From positions 1,860,001 to 1,924,000 of the forward strand of contig NZ_JAKRNM010000001.1 in the NCBI RefSeq assembly GCF_022346995.1: DNA of 64,000 nt, read 5' to 3'. Source of the stretch: Paenibacillus sp. ACRRY. GTDB lineage: Bacteria; Bacillota; Bacilli; Paenibacillales; Paenibacillaceae. Made by a program: the position numbers and the translations under genes. The notes under the pieces are model-generated. The model worked only from the letters and a program-made list of their open reading frames with translations. It was not told the origin of the DNA and made no database searches. Below are positions 6,700 through 15,036 of the stretch, in pieces. Position 1 is the first letter of the stretch. Every line of letters starts with the position of its first letter.

Positions 6700-8747
6700 A
6701 CTCGCATATCCACCCCTTTGTAGCGATCAGGGCTGTAGTCGGACGCATTTATTTTACGCTCAGCACCCGGTTCCTGGCCAACTGGCCAGGGCTCTGTCTT
6801 AAAGGTTAGTAATTGATAGCCCAGCTTATCCAGCGCCTCTTGGATCACTCCTCGCCCGCTATCCAGAAGCGGCCCCATGCCTTCCCGATCGTTGAGTACC
6901 CGTAGGCTGACAATATTGTTGACGACATGCACATCTACCAGTGTTGGTCCAAGACTTTTCATGTCCAGATCAAACCATAATCTGCAATTAGATGCATCCA
7001 GTTCACCGCGCTGGCCCCGCCGGGATTGTATTTGCACGGAAGCTGTTTCTTCACCGTTAGGTCCGGTAATCGGGATGAACCAGTGCATCTGGGCAAAGGT
7101 AGAGCCTCGGTCGGTTGTCAGCAGCAACTGCTGACCGGTCAGATATTGCACAGCCTGCCCGGCGGCTTCCTTCAGGGCCGCCGGGGCACTGTCGCTGCTG
7201 GCAAGCTGCAGCAGCAAGCCCTTCAGCGAGTCCGCGGTGCCTGGACTCGCCGCCTCACCCACGCGCGCCTGCGCAGCCGCGCCGTGCACTGCCTGCTGCT
7301 CGTGCTCTGCACCGAGCAGCTTCAGCACGCGCCCCACCCACGGGTCCCCCTCGTGGGTGACAGGCGCGTGCTGTGCGGCAGCTCCCGCAGGTGCAGCCGC
7401 ACTTCCCCCAGCCGGCTGCGCATCAGCGCCGGCTGGTACAGGCTGCGGCACGCCTCCGGCAGCCGCAGCCGCCTGGCCGCCCGCAGGTGCGGGGGCGGCC
7501 TGTGCTGCCGCACCAGGCTGTGCAGGTGCGGCAGTGGACGCGCTGCGCAGCGCGTCCAGCAGGGCCAGCAGCTTCGGCGCCAATTGCGCCGCCGTTGGTG
7601 CTGCTGTCCCGGTTTGCGCCGCTGCGGGCGAAGCACTCGCAGCTGCAGGCGTCTCTGCGCGGCCATCTGGTCGCCCAGCCGCGCTTCCTTCCTGCTGGCC
7701 GGCAATCCCTCGTCCAGCTGCCACATCCGCTGCCGCCCCAGGTATACCAGGGCGGCCTGCTTCCGTGGCACGCTGGCTCTCTCCAGGGATTCCCGTCCCT
7801 GCTTGAATGCCTACTCCAGCTTTTCCGGCCATTTCCGATGGTCCGTTTCCAGATTTTGTCCCAGCCTCAGGATGCTCTGTGCCTGAGCTGGTTTGTACAC
7901 CACCGCGCACGTCTGCCGCTGCGCCGCTGTTTGACATCGGAACAGCTCCTGTTCCAGCTACTGCTGGCGTTGTTGTGGCACCCAGCGGCAATGGTGCCGC
8001 TGGGCCAGATGTTCCTGCCTGACGTCCCCCAGCAGGCAGCGTTTCGGGAGCATCTGTCTGCTGTCCTCCGGCCGCTGTTATAGGCAAACGACCCGACGTT
8101 GGCAGCTTTGATGTACCTGCCTGTTCACCCGTCACCACGGTTTTGCCCGCATTCTGAGTAAGAAACGTTTCCAGCTGCTCTGTTAACCCATTTAGAAGCT
8201 GATGAAGCGGTGGACCAAATACCGTCTGATGCAATCCTTTTACCGTTTCCGCCGTAATCGGCAGACCACGCTGAAAGGCAATACCCGTCGCCTGCACCCA
8301 TTCTTCCACAGGTACCTGCACAGGTTTCGCAGTCATCATATTTTGAACCATGGCCACATTATCCTTCGTAAGCGGTAACCCGCTGCGCTGCATAGCAAGC
8401 AAAAGTTCCCGATTCCCTTTGGTATCCGGCAAACCTACCTCTTGAAGCAAATTGTTCAAGGATGCTTGCGGCAATTCAGACAACGTGCCAGCCAGCGGCT
8501 TCATAACAGTCACGCCATTCTCTCCAGGCGGCTGCACTTGAAGTAGTGTGGTTTCCCCTGGGCGAAGTGGTGTCTCGAGCTTGGCACGTACCTGCACACC
8601 CTGAATTTGCAGAACAGCATCTCCACCATCCTCTGAGACACTTACGACAGATCCACGTACAACCTGACCCTCCTTAAGCTCAAGCGGCTTGGCATTCCCC
8701 GGCTTGCTGTCTCCCAGGAGACCACGAATCATGGAGCTAATATTCAC
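6696..8747 (-). CDS. ylqG: YlqG-like protein with FliK C-terminal-like domain
   Basis: A 683-residue protein encoded between rnhB and ylqH, where B. subtilis has ylqG. The N-terminal 100 residues are a folded beta-rich domain (GQVVRGSVVSVSEDGGDAVLQI); residues about 220-490 are a low-complexity Ala/Pro/Gly/Gln linker of high GC; the last 160 residues (TDRGSTFAQMHWFIPI, WFDLDMKSLGPTLVDVHVVN) resemble the C-terminal domain of the flagellar hook-length protein FliK. There is no signal peptide. The start is GTG at 8747 after GGAGGGAG. FliK binds the FlhB C-terminal domain in flagella, and the next gene encodes such a domain. Function unknown. Confidence 0.75.
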   Translation of the reverse strand: MNISSMIRGLLGDSKPGNAKPLELKEGQVVRGSVVSVSEDGGDAVLQIQGVQVRAKLETPLRPGETTLLQVQPPGENGVTVMKPLAGTLSELPQASLNNLLQEVGLPDTKGNRELLLAMQRSGLPLTKDNVAMVQNMMTAKPVQVPVEEWVQATGIAFQRGLPITAETVKGLHQTVFGPPLHQLLNGLTEQLETFLTQNAGKTVVTGEQAGTSKLPTSGRLPITAAGGQQTDAPETLPAGGRQAGTSGPAAPLPLGATTTPAVAGTGAVPMSNSGAAADVRGGVQTSSGTEHPEAGTKSGNGPSEMAGKAGVGIQAGTGIPGESQRATEAGRPGIPGAAADVAAGRGIAGQQEGSAAGRPDGRAETPAAASASPAAAQTGTAAPTAAQLAPKLLALLDALRSASTAAPAQPGAAAQAAPAPAGGQAAAAAGGVPQPVPAGADAQPAGGSAAAPAGAAAQHAPVTHEGDPWVGRVLKLLGAEHEQQAVHGAAAQARVGEAASPGTADSLKGLLLQLASSDSAPAALKEAAGQAVQYLTGQQLLLTTDRGSTFAQMHWFIPITGPNGEETASVQIQSRRGQRGELDASNCRLWFDLDMKSLGPTLVDVHVVNNIVSLRVLNDREGMGPLLDSGRGVIQEALDKLGYQLLTFKTEPWPVGQEPGAERKINASDYSPDRYKGVDMRV

Positions 8748-8777
8748 GGTGCTCTCCCTCCTTCCTTTACGTCTTGG

Positions 8778-9485
8778 TTAAAATAAAGTATGCTGCTCGC
8801 CGAGCAGATTGCCGAGAAAACTCCGTCTGTGCATCGGCGTGGCTCCAAGAGCCATGATCTGTTCGCGATGAAACTTTGTTGCATATCCCTTATGTATCGA
8901 CAAACCATACTCTGGATATAACGTCTCCCATTCCTCCTTGCAGAGCCGATCGCGGGTTACCTTCGCAATGATGGATGCTGCTGCGATGGACTGGCTGTTG
9001 GCATCCCCTTTGATAATGGAGATCTGAGGCACATTTACGTCCACTTTTTCAGCATCAACCAATAGATAGTCAGGTACACCGTCCAAGGCCTCCACAGCAC
9101 GCTTCATTGCAAGTCTAGTGGCCTGTTTAATATTGAGACGATCAATCGTTTCTGCATCCGCAAAACCAATACCTACGGACAAAGCCTTTTCCATAATTAC
9201 GTCATACAGAGCTTCACGCTTTTTCTCTGTTAGTTTTTTGGAATCATTAACACCTTCCAGTATCAGATCACGAGGCAATATGACAGCAGCGGCCACTACA
9301 TCTCCGAATAGACATCCCCGGCCCACCTCATCAATTCCTGCAATTCGCTCAAAACCACTCTCCCAATACTCCCTCTCATGAATCAGCAGATTACGGGGTT
9401 CGCTCTCTGCTTTTTTCTTCTTGGATTCAGATGGTTCAAGTGGTATCAGTTCATTCATTTCATTATGTTCAGTCATTGCTTTCAT
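8778..9485 (-). CDS. rnhB: Ribonuclease HII
   Basis: Endoribonuclease that cuts the RNA strand of RNA/DNA hybrids and starts removal of single ribonucleotides from DNA. The 235-residue protein keeps the DEDD metal centre: Asp and Glu in GIDEVGRG (residues 50-57), an Asp near VNDSKKL and an Asp in LLVDA. The usual GRGPLAGP signature reads GRGCLFGD here, so the stretch after the ribonucleotide-sensing GRG loop is unusual. An N-terminal extension of about 45 residues includes a lysine-rich KKKKAES. The ATG at 9485 is used; a second ATG three codons on is possible. First gene of the rnhB-ylqG-ylqH-yraN operon. Confidence 0.93.
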   Translation of the reverse strand: MKAMTEHNEMNELIPLEPSESKKKKAESEPRNLLIHEREYWESGFERIAGIDEVGRGCLFGDVVAAAVILPRDLILEGVNDSKKLTEKKREALYDVIMEKALSVGIGFADAETIDRLNIKQATRLAMKRAVEALDGVPDYLLVDAEKVDVNVPQISIIKGDANSQSIAAASIIAKVTRDRLCKEEWETLYPEYGLSIHKGYATKFHREQIMALGATPMHRRSFLGNLLGEQHTLF

Positions 9486-10014
9486 CTCCTCTACCCACGC
9501 ATGCTCCTAAAATTTTCTCTCTATAAGCCATCTATAAAACTTCAATGACGACAATACTACATGCTCAAAGGGACACTCGAAACAATTCGTTTAGCTAACG
9601 ATGTCTCCAGTCCCAGAGGACGGCTCCGGAATTCCCTAACCTCTTGACACAATAATATGTTCAGTCCAAGAAAATCACTTACTCTCTTGATCACACCCTG
9701 AACGTAGTACTCTGTTATAGACGCAGATTCTAGCTCTTTGTTTTTCAGATTAGCGAAAATTACATCATTAACACCTTGATATGCATATATGATAATAAGA
9801 GTTGGTTTCTTCATTTATCGGTATCTGAAGATTTAAATTGAAGATATCTTGTGATCAAGCAGGCCAATCGCTTGAACTCTCATCATAGCACGATTTCAAA
9901 ACCTCAGATATACACACAAGACAATCTCATCCTTTCCTATTTGTGGTCGTCTTTCATCCCTGCTTTATAATCGCTGCTCTATCAAAGCTCTTTATTTTTT
10001 TGTACAAATGACAA
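9486..10014. other. Gene-poor spacer between rbgA and rnhB
   Basis: About 530 bases with no convincing gene. A possible 85-codon minus-strand frame (9557-9814) has no ribosome site and no family resemblance, so it is not called as a gene. In B. subtilis rbgA and rnhB are close together; the spacer must hold the rnhB promoter, but no clear -35/-10 pair is visible. Confidence 0.4.
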
Positions 10015-10050
10015 AAGCGACCGCTCCCGGTAATCCGGTAACGGCCGCTT
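10015..10050 (-). terminator. Terminator of rbgA
   Basis: On the minus strand AAGCGGCCG...CCGG pairs with CCGG...CGGTCGCTT, followed by TTTTG. It ends the lepB-rbgA unit 35 bases after the rbgA stop. Confidence 0.8.
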
Positions 10051-10084
10051 CTTTCGGCTCAATATCGTAATATGAAAATCAGTT

Positions 10085-10948
10085 TTAATATGGAGCTTCC
10101 ATAGAGAAACGTCCCATCTTGCCTGCACGCAATTCACGCAGAAAAGCACGCGATGCTTTTTCCAGGTCCACACGTCCACCGCTAACGATACAGCCTCTTT
10201 TACGACCAACCTGTTCCATGATGGCGATAACGCTATCCGAATCATCCGCATCCTTGGAGAACTCCTGAAGCTCGTAGCGTTCCTCCAAAGCATCCCAGTA
10301 GTAGCGCATCAGGTAACTGATTGCAAAGAAGGCGATATCCTCGGCATTGAGGATTTCCTCCTTGATGGCTCCTGTGACCGCAAGTCGATAACCAACGTTC
10401 TGGTCCTCGAATTTGGGCCACAAAATACCTGGAGTATCGAGCAGTTCCATCTCCTTGCCTACTTTAATCCATTGTTGACCTTTCGTTACACCAGGACGAT
10501 CTCCCGTCGCTGCAATATTTCGTCCAGCGAGCCGGTTAATCAATGTGGATTTCCCTACGTTGGGAATACCTACAATAAGTGCACGGACTGCACGCGGGTT
10601 AATACCCTTCGCCAGTTGACGGTCAATTTTCTCTTTGAGCAGCAACCGGGCCTGTGCCGGAATGTCTTTTACATTGGTACCTGTGGATGCATCCACAGGA
10701 AACGCAGTAATTCCTTCATTTTTGAAATGCGCAATCCATTCCTGTGTTACCTTGGCATCCGCAAGATCAGACTTGTTTAACAAAATCATGCGAGGTTTAC
10801 CCTGTAAAATTTCATCAATCATCGGATTTCGGCTGGAGACAGGCAGACGGGCATCCAGCAGTTCGATGACCACGTCAATCAGCTTTAACTTATCCTGAAT
10901 CTGGCGTCTGGCCCGGGTCATGTGACCTGGAAACCATTGTATCGTCAC
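10085..10948 (-). CDS. rbgA: Ribosome biogenesis GTPase RbgA (YlqF)
   Basis: Circularly permuted GTPase required for late assembly of the 50S subunit. The 287-residue protein has the permuted motif order: G4 NKSD at 58-61, G1 GIPNVGKST at 127-135, a PGVT G2 loop at 152-155 and G3 DTPG at 171-174, then the C-terminal ANTAR-like helical domain. The N-terminus TIQWFPGHM is typical. The start is GTG at 10948, seven bases after a GAGGTGA ribosome site. It follows lepB after 163 bases that contain a long inverted-repeat element. Confidence 0.96.
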   Translation of the reverse strand: MTIQWFPGHMTRARRQIQDKLKLIDVVIELLDARLPVSSRNPMIDEILQGKPRMILLNKSDLADAKVTQEWIAHFKNEGITAFPVDASTGTNVKDIPAQARLLLKEKIDRQLAKGINPRAVRALIVGIPNVGKSTLINRLAGRNIAATGDRPGVTKGQQWIKVGKEMELLDTPGILWPKFEDQNVGYRLAVTGAIKEEILNAEDIAFFAISYLMRYYWDALEERYELQEFSKDADDSDSVIAIMEQVGRKRGCIVSGGRVDLEKASRAFLRELRAGKMGRFSMEAPY

Positions 10949-10972
10949 CTTGTCTTCACCTCATTATTTAAT

Positions 10973-11101
10973 GATATATAAGCTAAAGCTACAATTCACT
11001 TGGTCCCTTCATTGGCAAAAACACGTTTCCGGTCACGGGTATCCCCATTCTTATTTTGCCCTCTCTGGTATGGAGTAAACGATATGTTTAGCTTATATAT
11101 C
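10973..11101. repeat. 129-bp element with perfect 15-bp terminal inverted repeats
   Basis: GATATATAAGCTAAA at 10973-10987 is exactly repeated in inverse at 11087-11101. The element fills most of the lepB-rbgA spacer and has no coding content. It looks like a miniature inverted-repeat element or a very long hairpin; there is no obvious target-site duplication. In RNA the ends would pair and could insulate the lepB and rbgA messages. Confidence 0.5.
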
Positions 11102-11111
11102 CTGAACTTGA

Positions 11112-11729
11112 TTAGTGGTTAATCCACTTGATATCACCGATCGGCCAGAAAATAACATCTGCACGTCCTACGATATCTTCTAGAGACACGTATCCAATCA
11201 TTCGGCTATCCGTACTGTTCGGACGATTATCGCCCATTACAAACACATGGCCTTCTGGTACCTTGCCATCCGGGAATTGCTCATTCGGGAAGTCCTTCAC
11301 ATTATAGGTTCCGCCATTCGCTTCGGCTGCGTCAATCGCTCCCTGAATGTAGGTCTCATTCACTTTCTCTCCGTTTACCATAACCGTATCCCCACTCACC
11401 TGCACAGTATCACCCGCTACAGCAATGACACGCTTGATGAAATCACGTCCTTCAGAAGGGACATGGAATACGATAACCTCTCCCCGCTGTGGTTCCCGGA
11501 TATCGTACAGGATTTCATTCACAATGACACGTTCACCTGTATGGAAATTCGGCTGCATGGAAGGTCCGTCCACGACGAACGGTTTGAATAATAACCATCG
11601 AATTAAAATAACAAGCACCAATGCGATCACAATCGCTTTGAGCCATTCGACGATCTCATTTTTGGCTTTTTTGGATCGACTGCCTTTCTCTTCGGCAGAA
11701 TTGTCCTGGTGTTGAACTTCCTGTTCCAT
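11112..11729 (-). CDS. lepB: Type I signal peptidase
   Basis: Membrane-bound serine/lysine protease that removes signal peptides from secreted proteins. The 205-residue protein has a charged cytosolic N-terminus, one membrane segment (about 30-48), the catalytic Ser57 in GPSMQP, the catalytic Lys99 in DFIKRVIAVAGD, and box E GDNRPNSTDSR. One membrane segment is typical of the SipS/SipW-like Gram-positive type. The ATG at 11729 is chosen because AGAGGAAG lies seven bases upstream; an in-frame GTG seven codons earlier overlaps that ribosome site. It sits between rplS and rbgA, as in some Bacillales. Confidence 0.95.
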   Translation of the reverse strand: MEQEVQHQDNSAEEKGSRSKKAKNEIVEWLKAIVIALVLVILIRWLLFKPFVVDGPSMQPNFHTGERVIVNEILYDIREPQRGEVIVFHVPSEGRDFIKRVIAVAGDTVQVSGDTVMVNGEKVNETYIQGAIDAAEANGGTYNVKDFPNEQFPDGKVPEGHVFVMGDNRPNSTDSRMIGYVSLEDIVGRADVIFWPIGDIKWINH

Positions 11730-11986
11730 TATTGATCTTCCTCTCTTCACGGTACATGTTATAGCAGTTTACACATCCAGCTTTTCACATCATTCATTTC
11801 ATTGAATTCATGCAAAATTCTCAAATCAGTTATGTACTTCTACACGAGCATTTCATTACAAATGATCCGCATATTACATATGCTCTAACTGATTACACAA
11901 GCCTCCCGGACTCTCACGCGTGTGCCGCCATACCATTTTACTCGGAAGTGTACCTCCGGTTCAACTTTTCCCGGACAAAAACGAAA

Positions 11987-12006
11987 AGGGCTTGTTTCCA
12001 AGCCCT
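11987..12006 (-). terminator. Terminator of rplS
   Basis: Perfect 8-base arms AGGGCTTG/CAAGCCCT with a four-base loop; on the minus strand they are followed by TTTTCGTTTTTG. It ends rplS 17 bases past its stop. Confidence 0.85.
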
Positions 12007-12023
12007 CTTCGGTATCCGTTATA

Positions 12024-12365
12024 TTAACGAATTTCTTTAATTCTCGCTGCTTTACCGCGTAGTTCACGAAGATAATAAAGCTTCGCACGACGCACTTTAC
12101 CACGGCGAGCCACATCGATTTTATCGATTTTAGGGGAATGAAGCGGGAAAGTTCTTTCCACACCTACACCGTAAGAAATTTTACGAACTGTAAAAGTCTC
12201 ACTGATTCCACCACCACGGCGCTTGATCACAACACCTTCGAACAATTGGATACGCTCACGAGTTCCCTCGATAACCTTAACGTGCACTTTCAAAGTGTCA
12301 CCAGGACGAAAACTCGGAATATCTTTGCGAAGTTGTTCTTGAGTAATCGCTTGAACGATATTCAT
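12024..12365 (-). CDS. rplS: 50S ribosomal protein L19
   Basis: Ribosomal protein L19 of the large subunit, located at the 30S interface. The 113-residue protein is the usual length, with the [35 protein letters not shown] core and the basic C-terminus [22 protein letters not shown]. The ATG at 12365 has AAGGAGGG upstream. In B. subtilis it ends the rpsP-trmD operon; here three foreign genes lie between trmD and rplS and it has its own promoter and a structured leader. Confidence 0.98.
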   Translation of the reverse strand: MNIVQAITQEQLRKDIPSFRPGDTLKVHVKVIEGTRERIQLFEGVVIKRRGGGISETFTVRKISYGVGVERTFPLHSPKIDKIDVARRGKVRRAKLYYLRELRGKAARIKEIR

Positions 12366-12461
12366 CTATGACTCCCTCCTTCCGTACAGGCGTTCATACT
12401 TCTTCCGGAGAACACCCTGTCTCCTTCATTATCCATAGAGGACCGCCGTATTCCACACAAC
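12366..12461 (-). ncRNA. Candidate L19 autoregulatory leader of rplS
   Basis: The rplS leader (predicted start near 12461) can fold with an outer stem TACGGCG (12444-12450 on the complement) against CGCCTGTA (12385-12392) and an inner hairpin GGAGA/TCTCC (12407-12411 with 12420-12424), just ahead of the ribosome site. L19 leaders of Bacillales have this kind of architecture and bind L19. The assignment is by position and fold, not by a covariance search. Confidence 0.5.
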
Positions 12462-12467
12462 AGAATT

Positions 12468-12496
12468 ATTGTACCATGCCATATATCAAAACACAA
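12468..12496 (-). promoter_or_regulatory. Sigma-A promoter of rplS
   Basis: On the minus strand TTGTGT (12491-12496) and TACAAT (12468-12473) are separated by 17 bases, with a TGG extended -10. It shows that rplS is transcribed separately from trmD. Confidence 0.65.
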
Positions 12497-12673
12497 GAAA
12501 AAATAAACATAATATCTCAAACAACTCTTCCACCCGAAGTCAACCACATTACGGAAAAAATAATGTAACTTTCTGTCAAGAATGTTCGTCTATGATATAG
12601 CTTGGTGGATTACTGAATGCCTGTCTGGAATTGCACTAAGAAATGAAATTGTATAAGGAGAAACAACTGAACT

Positions 12674-13639
12674 ATGAAATATTGGAAAAGATTTACCCTT
12701 GCGTCTCTAGCCGCAATCACTTGCATCATTACGTTATATGCCTATGCTGTTAATCATCCGACAAATGCACTATCGCACAAAGCATGCACATCCTGGGACA
12801 TGGTCAAGCGTAAAGCGTTTCTGATGTCTCACACGGACTACTCTAGCAAGACCGGTGTGAATCTGGCTACCTTTCAAGTTGCGCCTGATACAGCTACGGA
12901 AGTTCCTGTACTCATGTATCACTACATACAGCCCAAAGTGAATAATCACGAAACTGGAAACAAGTCCATCATTAATCTTGAGGATTTCGAAGACAATATG
13001 AAGTACTTGCATGATGAAGGATACACTACGATTACATTGGAGCAGTTAGAAGACTACGTAAATGGTCTGATCTCACTACCCAAGAAGTCCATCGTGATCA
13101 CTTTTGATGATGGATATCAAAACAATTATACACTTGCCTATCCCGTACTCAAAAAATATAATTTTCATGCTTCTCTCTTTGTCATCGGCAGCAAGATTCA
13201 GGATCAGCCAGCTGATTTCGATCCTGCCAAAAAAACATTTATCTCCGAACCGGAGATGAAGGCTGCAGCAGATGTATTTGAGTTTAACAGCCACACCTAT
13301 AACCTGCATCACAAGGGGTTTATGCGCTGCGGTGAGAGCGTGCCTGTAGGACTTGATACAAGCCTGCTGAACGATGATATCAAGATGATGAAGGAAAAGG
13401 GAATCGACACGCCCTATTTGGCATATCCTTTCGGTTACACCAGCACACAGATGATTTATCAGCTGCAGCAAAATGGTTATCGCATGGCCTTCTCGGTTCG
13501 CTCGGGTTTTGTTCAACCAGGTGATAACCCGATGAAGCTCCCAAGACTAACGGTGACGACTGGAACCGATTTAGCCACATTGCTTAACCCAAAGACAGAT
13601 CAGTCGGACATACTCCCTCTGGTCGACATCAGTCAATAG
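12674..13639 (+). CDS. Polysaccharide deacetylase (CE4, NodB domain), exported
   Basis: Probable extracytoplasmic deacetylase of the CE4 family, acting on peptidoglycan or another N-acetylated glycan; the substrate is not evident. The 321-residue protein has an N-terminal membrane/signal segment (residues 7-27, no lipobox), then a NodB domain: motif 1 ITFDDGYQ near residue 142 with the catalytic base and metal Asp, motif 2 SHTYNLHH near 212 with two metal histidines, and LAYPFGY near 255. AAGGAG precedes the ATG. It is on the opposite strand to the ribosomal operon that it interrupts and has its own terminator. Confidence 0.88.
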   Translation: MKYWKRFTLASLAAITCIITLYAYAVNHPTNALSHKACTSWDMVKRKAFLMSHTDYSSKTGVNLATFQVAPDTATEVPVLMYHYIQPKVNNHETGNKSIINLEDFEDNMKYLHDEGYTTITLEQLEDYVNGLISLPKKSIVITFDDGYQNNYTLAYPVLKKYNFHASLFVIGSKIQDQPADFDPAKKTFISEPEMKAAADVFEFNSHTYNLHHKGFMRCGESVPVGLDTSLLNDDIKMMKEKGIDTPYLAYPFGYTSTQMIYQLQQNGYRMAFSVRSGFVQPGDNPMKLPRLTVTTGTDLATLLNPKTDQSDILPLVDISQ

Positions 13640-13642
13640 AAG

Positions 13643-14890
13643 CTAAATCAACACTTCTCCGCCTGGATATAGAGTCGAGCTGTACAGTCTTTTGGACTGT
13701 GGCTCGGCTTTTTTTGAGGTCCATGGGGTCAGTTCAAACTTGGAGCTGGAATACAGGACAGCTTCACTCGCGTCATAAATGATGATCTGTTCCTTCCCGG
13801 TCTGACAGAGATCTGCATGTACGGCATATCCTTCTTTTCCGAATTCTGCAACCGTTTGCATATGTCCATCTACCAAAGAAGGCAGTACACCTCCACCTCT
13901 TCGATAAGCCAATATATAATCAAGACCTCTGTCATCCCAGTTACGTACAGGCTCTATGATCGTTAGCCAGCCACGTGTAGTCCGATCTTCCTTCCAGAGT
14001 TCTTTTCCCTCGCAATCCAGCAAAAACATTCCGTCTTTACCATGCTCATTACCGCGGATGATACGATCAAGACCAGCGATCTGCAAACCGGGCAGCCCGT
14101 CACAAAACTTCCCTAACGCGATGTGTTGCGATTCAATTGAATCGGCATAGCGCCATATCTCATGTCCGTAACGGTCCATCATTACCGTTACACTGCCGCC
14201 GATAACCATTTCAATATGACCATCTCCGTTCACATCCCCAAACCAGATACAGTCGGCATGATCGTCCAGATCAGTACAAGACCACAGCAAGGTTCCATCA
14301 TGATCCAGCATGTCATAGCCTGCCATAACCTCATCTTTCCCATCTGCATCGATATCGTATACCCATGGGAAATGTCCTACATTACCTTCGTGCTTCCATA
14401 GAAGATTAAAATCATGATCAAGTGCCCATAAGGTTTTATAACGATCTTTGAGTATGACATCCAGCTTCTGTTCATCTCCGGTCAGATTCGTAAGAATAAT
14501 GCAGTCATGCGCCTCGTCACCCGGTAAAGAATGTGTGTTTCTAATATCTCCGGTTTTCCCGTCCAAAATCAGAAACTGCTTACCCATGATACAAATGACT
14601 TCATTGTTCCCGTCTCCATCCCAATCCGCGATTTGAGCGGGGTAATCAGATCCCTGGCCGCCTGCATTCGGATCAGGCTTTCCCACCTGCCAGAGAAGCT
14701 CTCCATCCAGATCAAATGCCGTCAGACAGGATACCTGATGCGGAACATAACGGTCATCGATTCCGCCATCGGCTTGAACCAGCAGCATCTCTAATCGTCC
14801 ATCTCCATTCAGGTCCCCGAGAAGCATTTTGCAGCGTTCCCCGGCTTTGCTTATATCTATTCTGCCGATCTCGTAAGGCTGATGATACAT
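13643..14890 (-). CDS. FG-GAP/VCBS-like beta-propeller protein, cytosolic
   Basis: Unassigned 415-residue protein built of repeated blades with calcium-loop-like motifs: DLNGDGRLE near 26, DWDGDGNNE near 91, DIDADGKDE near 180 and DVNGDGHIE near 219. This repeat type occurs in rhamnogalacturonan lyases of family PL11 and in integrin-like FG-GAP proteins. It has no signal peptide, so an intracellular lectin, sensor or enzyme is as likely as a lyase. GGAGGAGG precedes the ATG at 14890. Its last 73 bases lie across the terminator of the convergent deacetylase gene. Confidence 0.7.
   Translation of the reverse strand: MYHQPYEIGRIDISKAGERCKMLLGDLNGDGRLEMLLVQADGGIDDRYVPHQVSCLTAFDLDGELLWQVGKPDPNAGGQGSDYPAQIADWDGDGNNEVICIMGKQFLILDGKTGDIRNTHSLPGDEAHDCIILTNLTGDEQKLDVILKDRYKTLWALDHDFNLLWKHEGNVGHFPWVYDIDADGKDEVMAGYDMLDHDGTLLWSCTDLDDHADCIWFGDVNGDGHIEMVIGGSVTVMMDRYGHEIWRYADSIESQHIALGKFCDGLPGLQIAGLDRIIRGNEHGKDGMFLLDCEGKELWKEDRTTRGWLTIIEPVRNWDDRGLDYILAYRRGGGVLPSLVDGHMQTVAEFGKEGYAVHADLCQTGKEQIIIYDASEAVLYSSSKFELTPWTSKKAEPQSKRLYSSTLYPGGEVLI
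13673..13715 (+). terminator. Terminator of the deacetylase gene, inside the convergent gene
   Basis: AGTCGAGC and ACAGTC pair with GACTGT and GCTCGGCT, followed by seven T. It lies entirely within the 3' coding end of the convergent beta-propeller gene. Confidence 0.8.
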
Positions 14891-15036
14891 AATCTTCCTC
14901 CTCCGTTTTATCGTTATAGATTGCTCATCCTAAATTTAACATAAAGATCTCATCTATTTTTTATAACTCTTGTTCTGAATTCCATAAAAATAAACATTCA
15001 CATTGTTTACTCTTGAAATACATGATCTATGCCTCA

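Noticed and set aside
7237..7806. Ala/Pro-rich plus-strand frames opposite YlqG
   Set aside because: They mirror a low-complexity linker in a high-GC tract; long frames arise by chance there.
9557..9814. Minus-strand 85-codon frame between rbgA and rnhB
   Set aside because: No ribosome binding site, no similarity to a known family, and no conserved gene is expected at this position; left as spacer.
10973..11101. Insertion sequence
   Set aside because: Only 129 bases with no transposase and no visible target duplication; kept as an inverted-repeat element instead.
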